DNA of 64,000 bases, from contig NZ_PEFE01000001.1 in the NCBI RefSeq assembly GCF_002754315.1, positions 1,550,001 to 1,614,000 of the forward strand. Reading direction: 5' to 3'. Every line of letters starts with the position of its first letter. The first letter of the stretch is position 1. Below are positions 63,961-64,000 of the stretch, one piece after another. Under the pieces are notes generated by a model, which saw only the letters and a list, made by a program, of their open reading frames with translations, ran no database searches and was not told where the DNA came from. Origin of the DNA: Flavobacterium sp. 11. Lineage in GTDB: Bacteria; Bacteroidota; Bacteroidia; Flavobacteriales; Flavobacteriaceae. The position numbers and the translations under genes were made by a program.

Positions 63961-64000
63961 ATGCAAAAACAAATTTCAATACTTTTATTGTTCTTCTTTT
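63961..64000 (+). CDS. Start of a probable TonB-dependent receptor (cut by the window)
   Basis: Thirteen codons seen, MQKQISILLLFFF, a signal peptide start. The receptor assignment is inferred from the HYC_CC_PP neighbour only. AAAAATCAATC lies directly before the ATG. Confidence 0.4.
   Translation, partial: MQKQISILLLFFF

Overview
The window reads as chromosomal DNA of a gliding-type Flavobacteriia member, most likely Flavobacterium or a close relative. It is AT-rich. Many promoters carry the Bacteroidetes -7 box TAnnTTTG. It contains gldB/gldC, an exosortase-F (XrtF) pair, a short RpoD without region 1.1, a DnaG without zinc ligands, and many signal peptides ending in FSQ or FGQ. I see no rRNA, CRISPR array, intact insertion sequence or prophage, so this is mostly core genome with small accessory patches.

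Layout. 1-3135 (minus) is a tight TetR / ABC exporter / HlyD operon whose ATPase domain is strongly degenerate. 3247-5905 (minus) holds a secreted leucine-rich-repeat protein and a periplasmic beta-carbonic anhydrase coupled to a DUF2490 barrel. Both transcription units share a conserved palindromic promoter element. 6061-7577 is gpmI broken by a one-base frameshift. 7719-12668 is a tandem pair of DUF5916-type outer membrane proteins. 12857-15154 has two convergent, overlapping L,D-transpeptidases of different families. 15585-15777 carries two identical tRNA-Gly(TCC) genes, each with its own terminator, followed by pepE. 16686-19146 is a translationally coupled array of carboxypeptidase-regulatory-like paralogues, one truncated.

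19226-26080 holds a DUF6702 protein, an M1 peptidase, tatA, a PAP2 phosphatase, an O-methyltransferase, rlmN and a polyprenyl synthase. 26230-29163 is an ECF sigma / membrane protein / barrel operon with a recognisable ECF promoter. 29296-35813 carries dnaG, an orphan LuxR regulator, nadE, gldBC, engB and an alpha/beta hydrolase.

36195-51980 is the division and cell wall (dcw) cluster: mraZ-rsmH-ftsL-ftsI-murE-mraY-murD-ftsW-murG-murC-ftsQ-ftsA-ftsZ. It is preceded by a set of 10-bp-phased GTGG boxes that should be the MraZ operator. 52332-58528 has a YqeY protein, tRNA-Arg(TCG), an MtfA-like peptidase, rpe, rpoD, pnp and rpsO. 58680-64000 has a YwqK/TonB protein, a GAF protein, the XrtF pair, an ATP-cone nuclease-like protein, a beta-CASP metallo-hydrolase, a HYC_CC_PP protein and the first codons of a probable TonB receptor.

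The least explained material lies between genes. There is a bipartite operator-like element upstream of two secreted-protein units, and a family of hairpin-containing intergenic elements at 23.1, 52.1 and 54.7 kb. There are several long-armed inverted repeats of unrelated sequence at gene junctions, and a 23-nt exact repeat at two distant loci.
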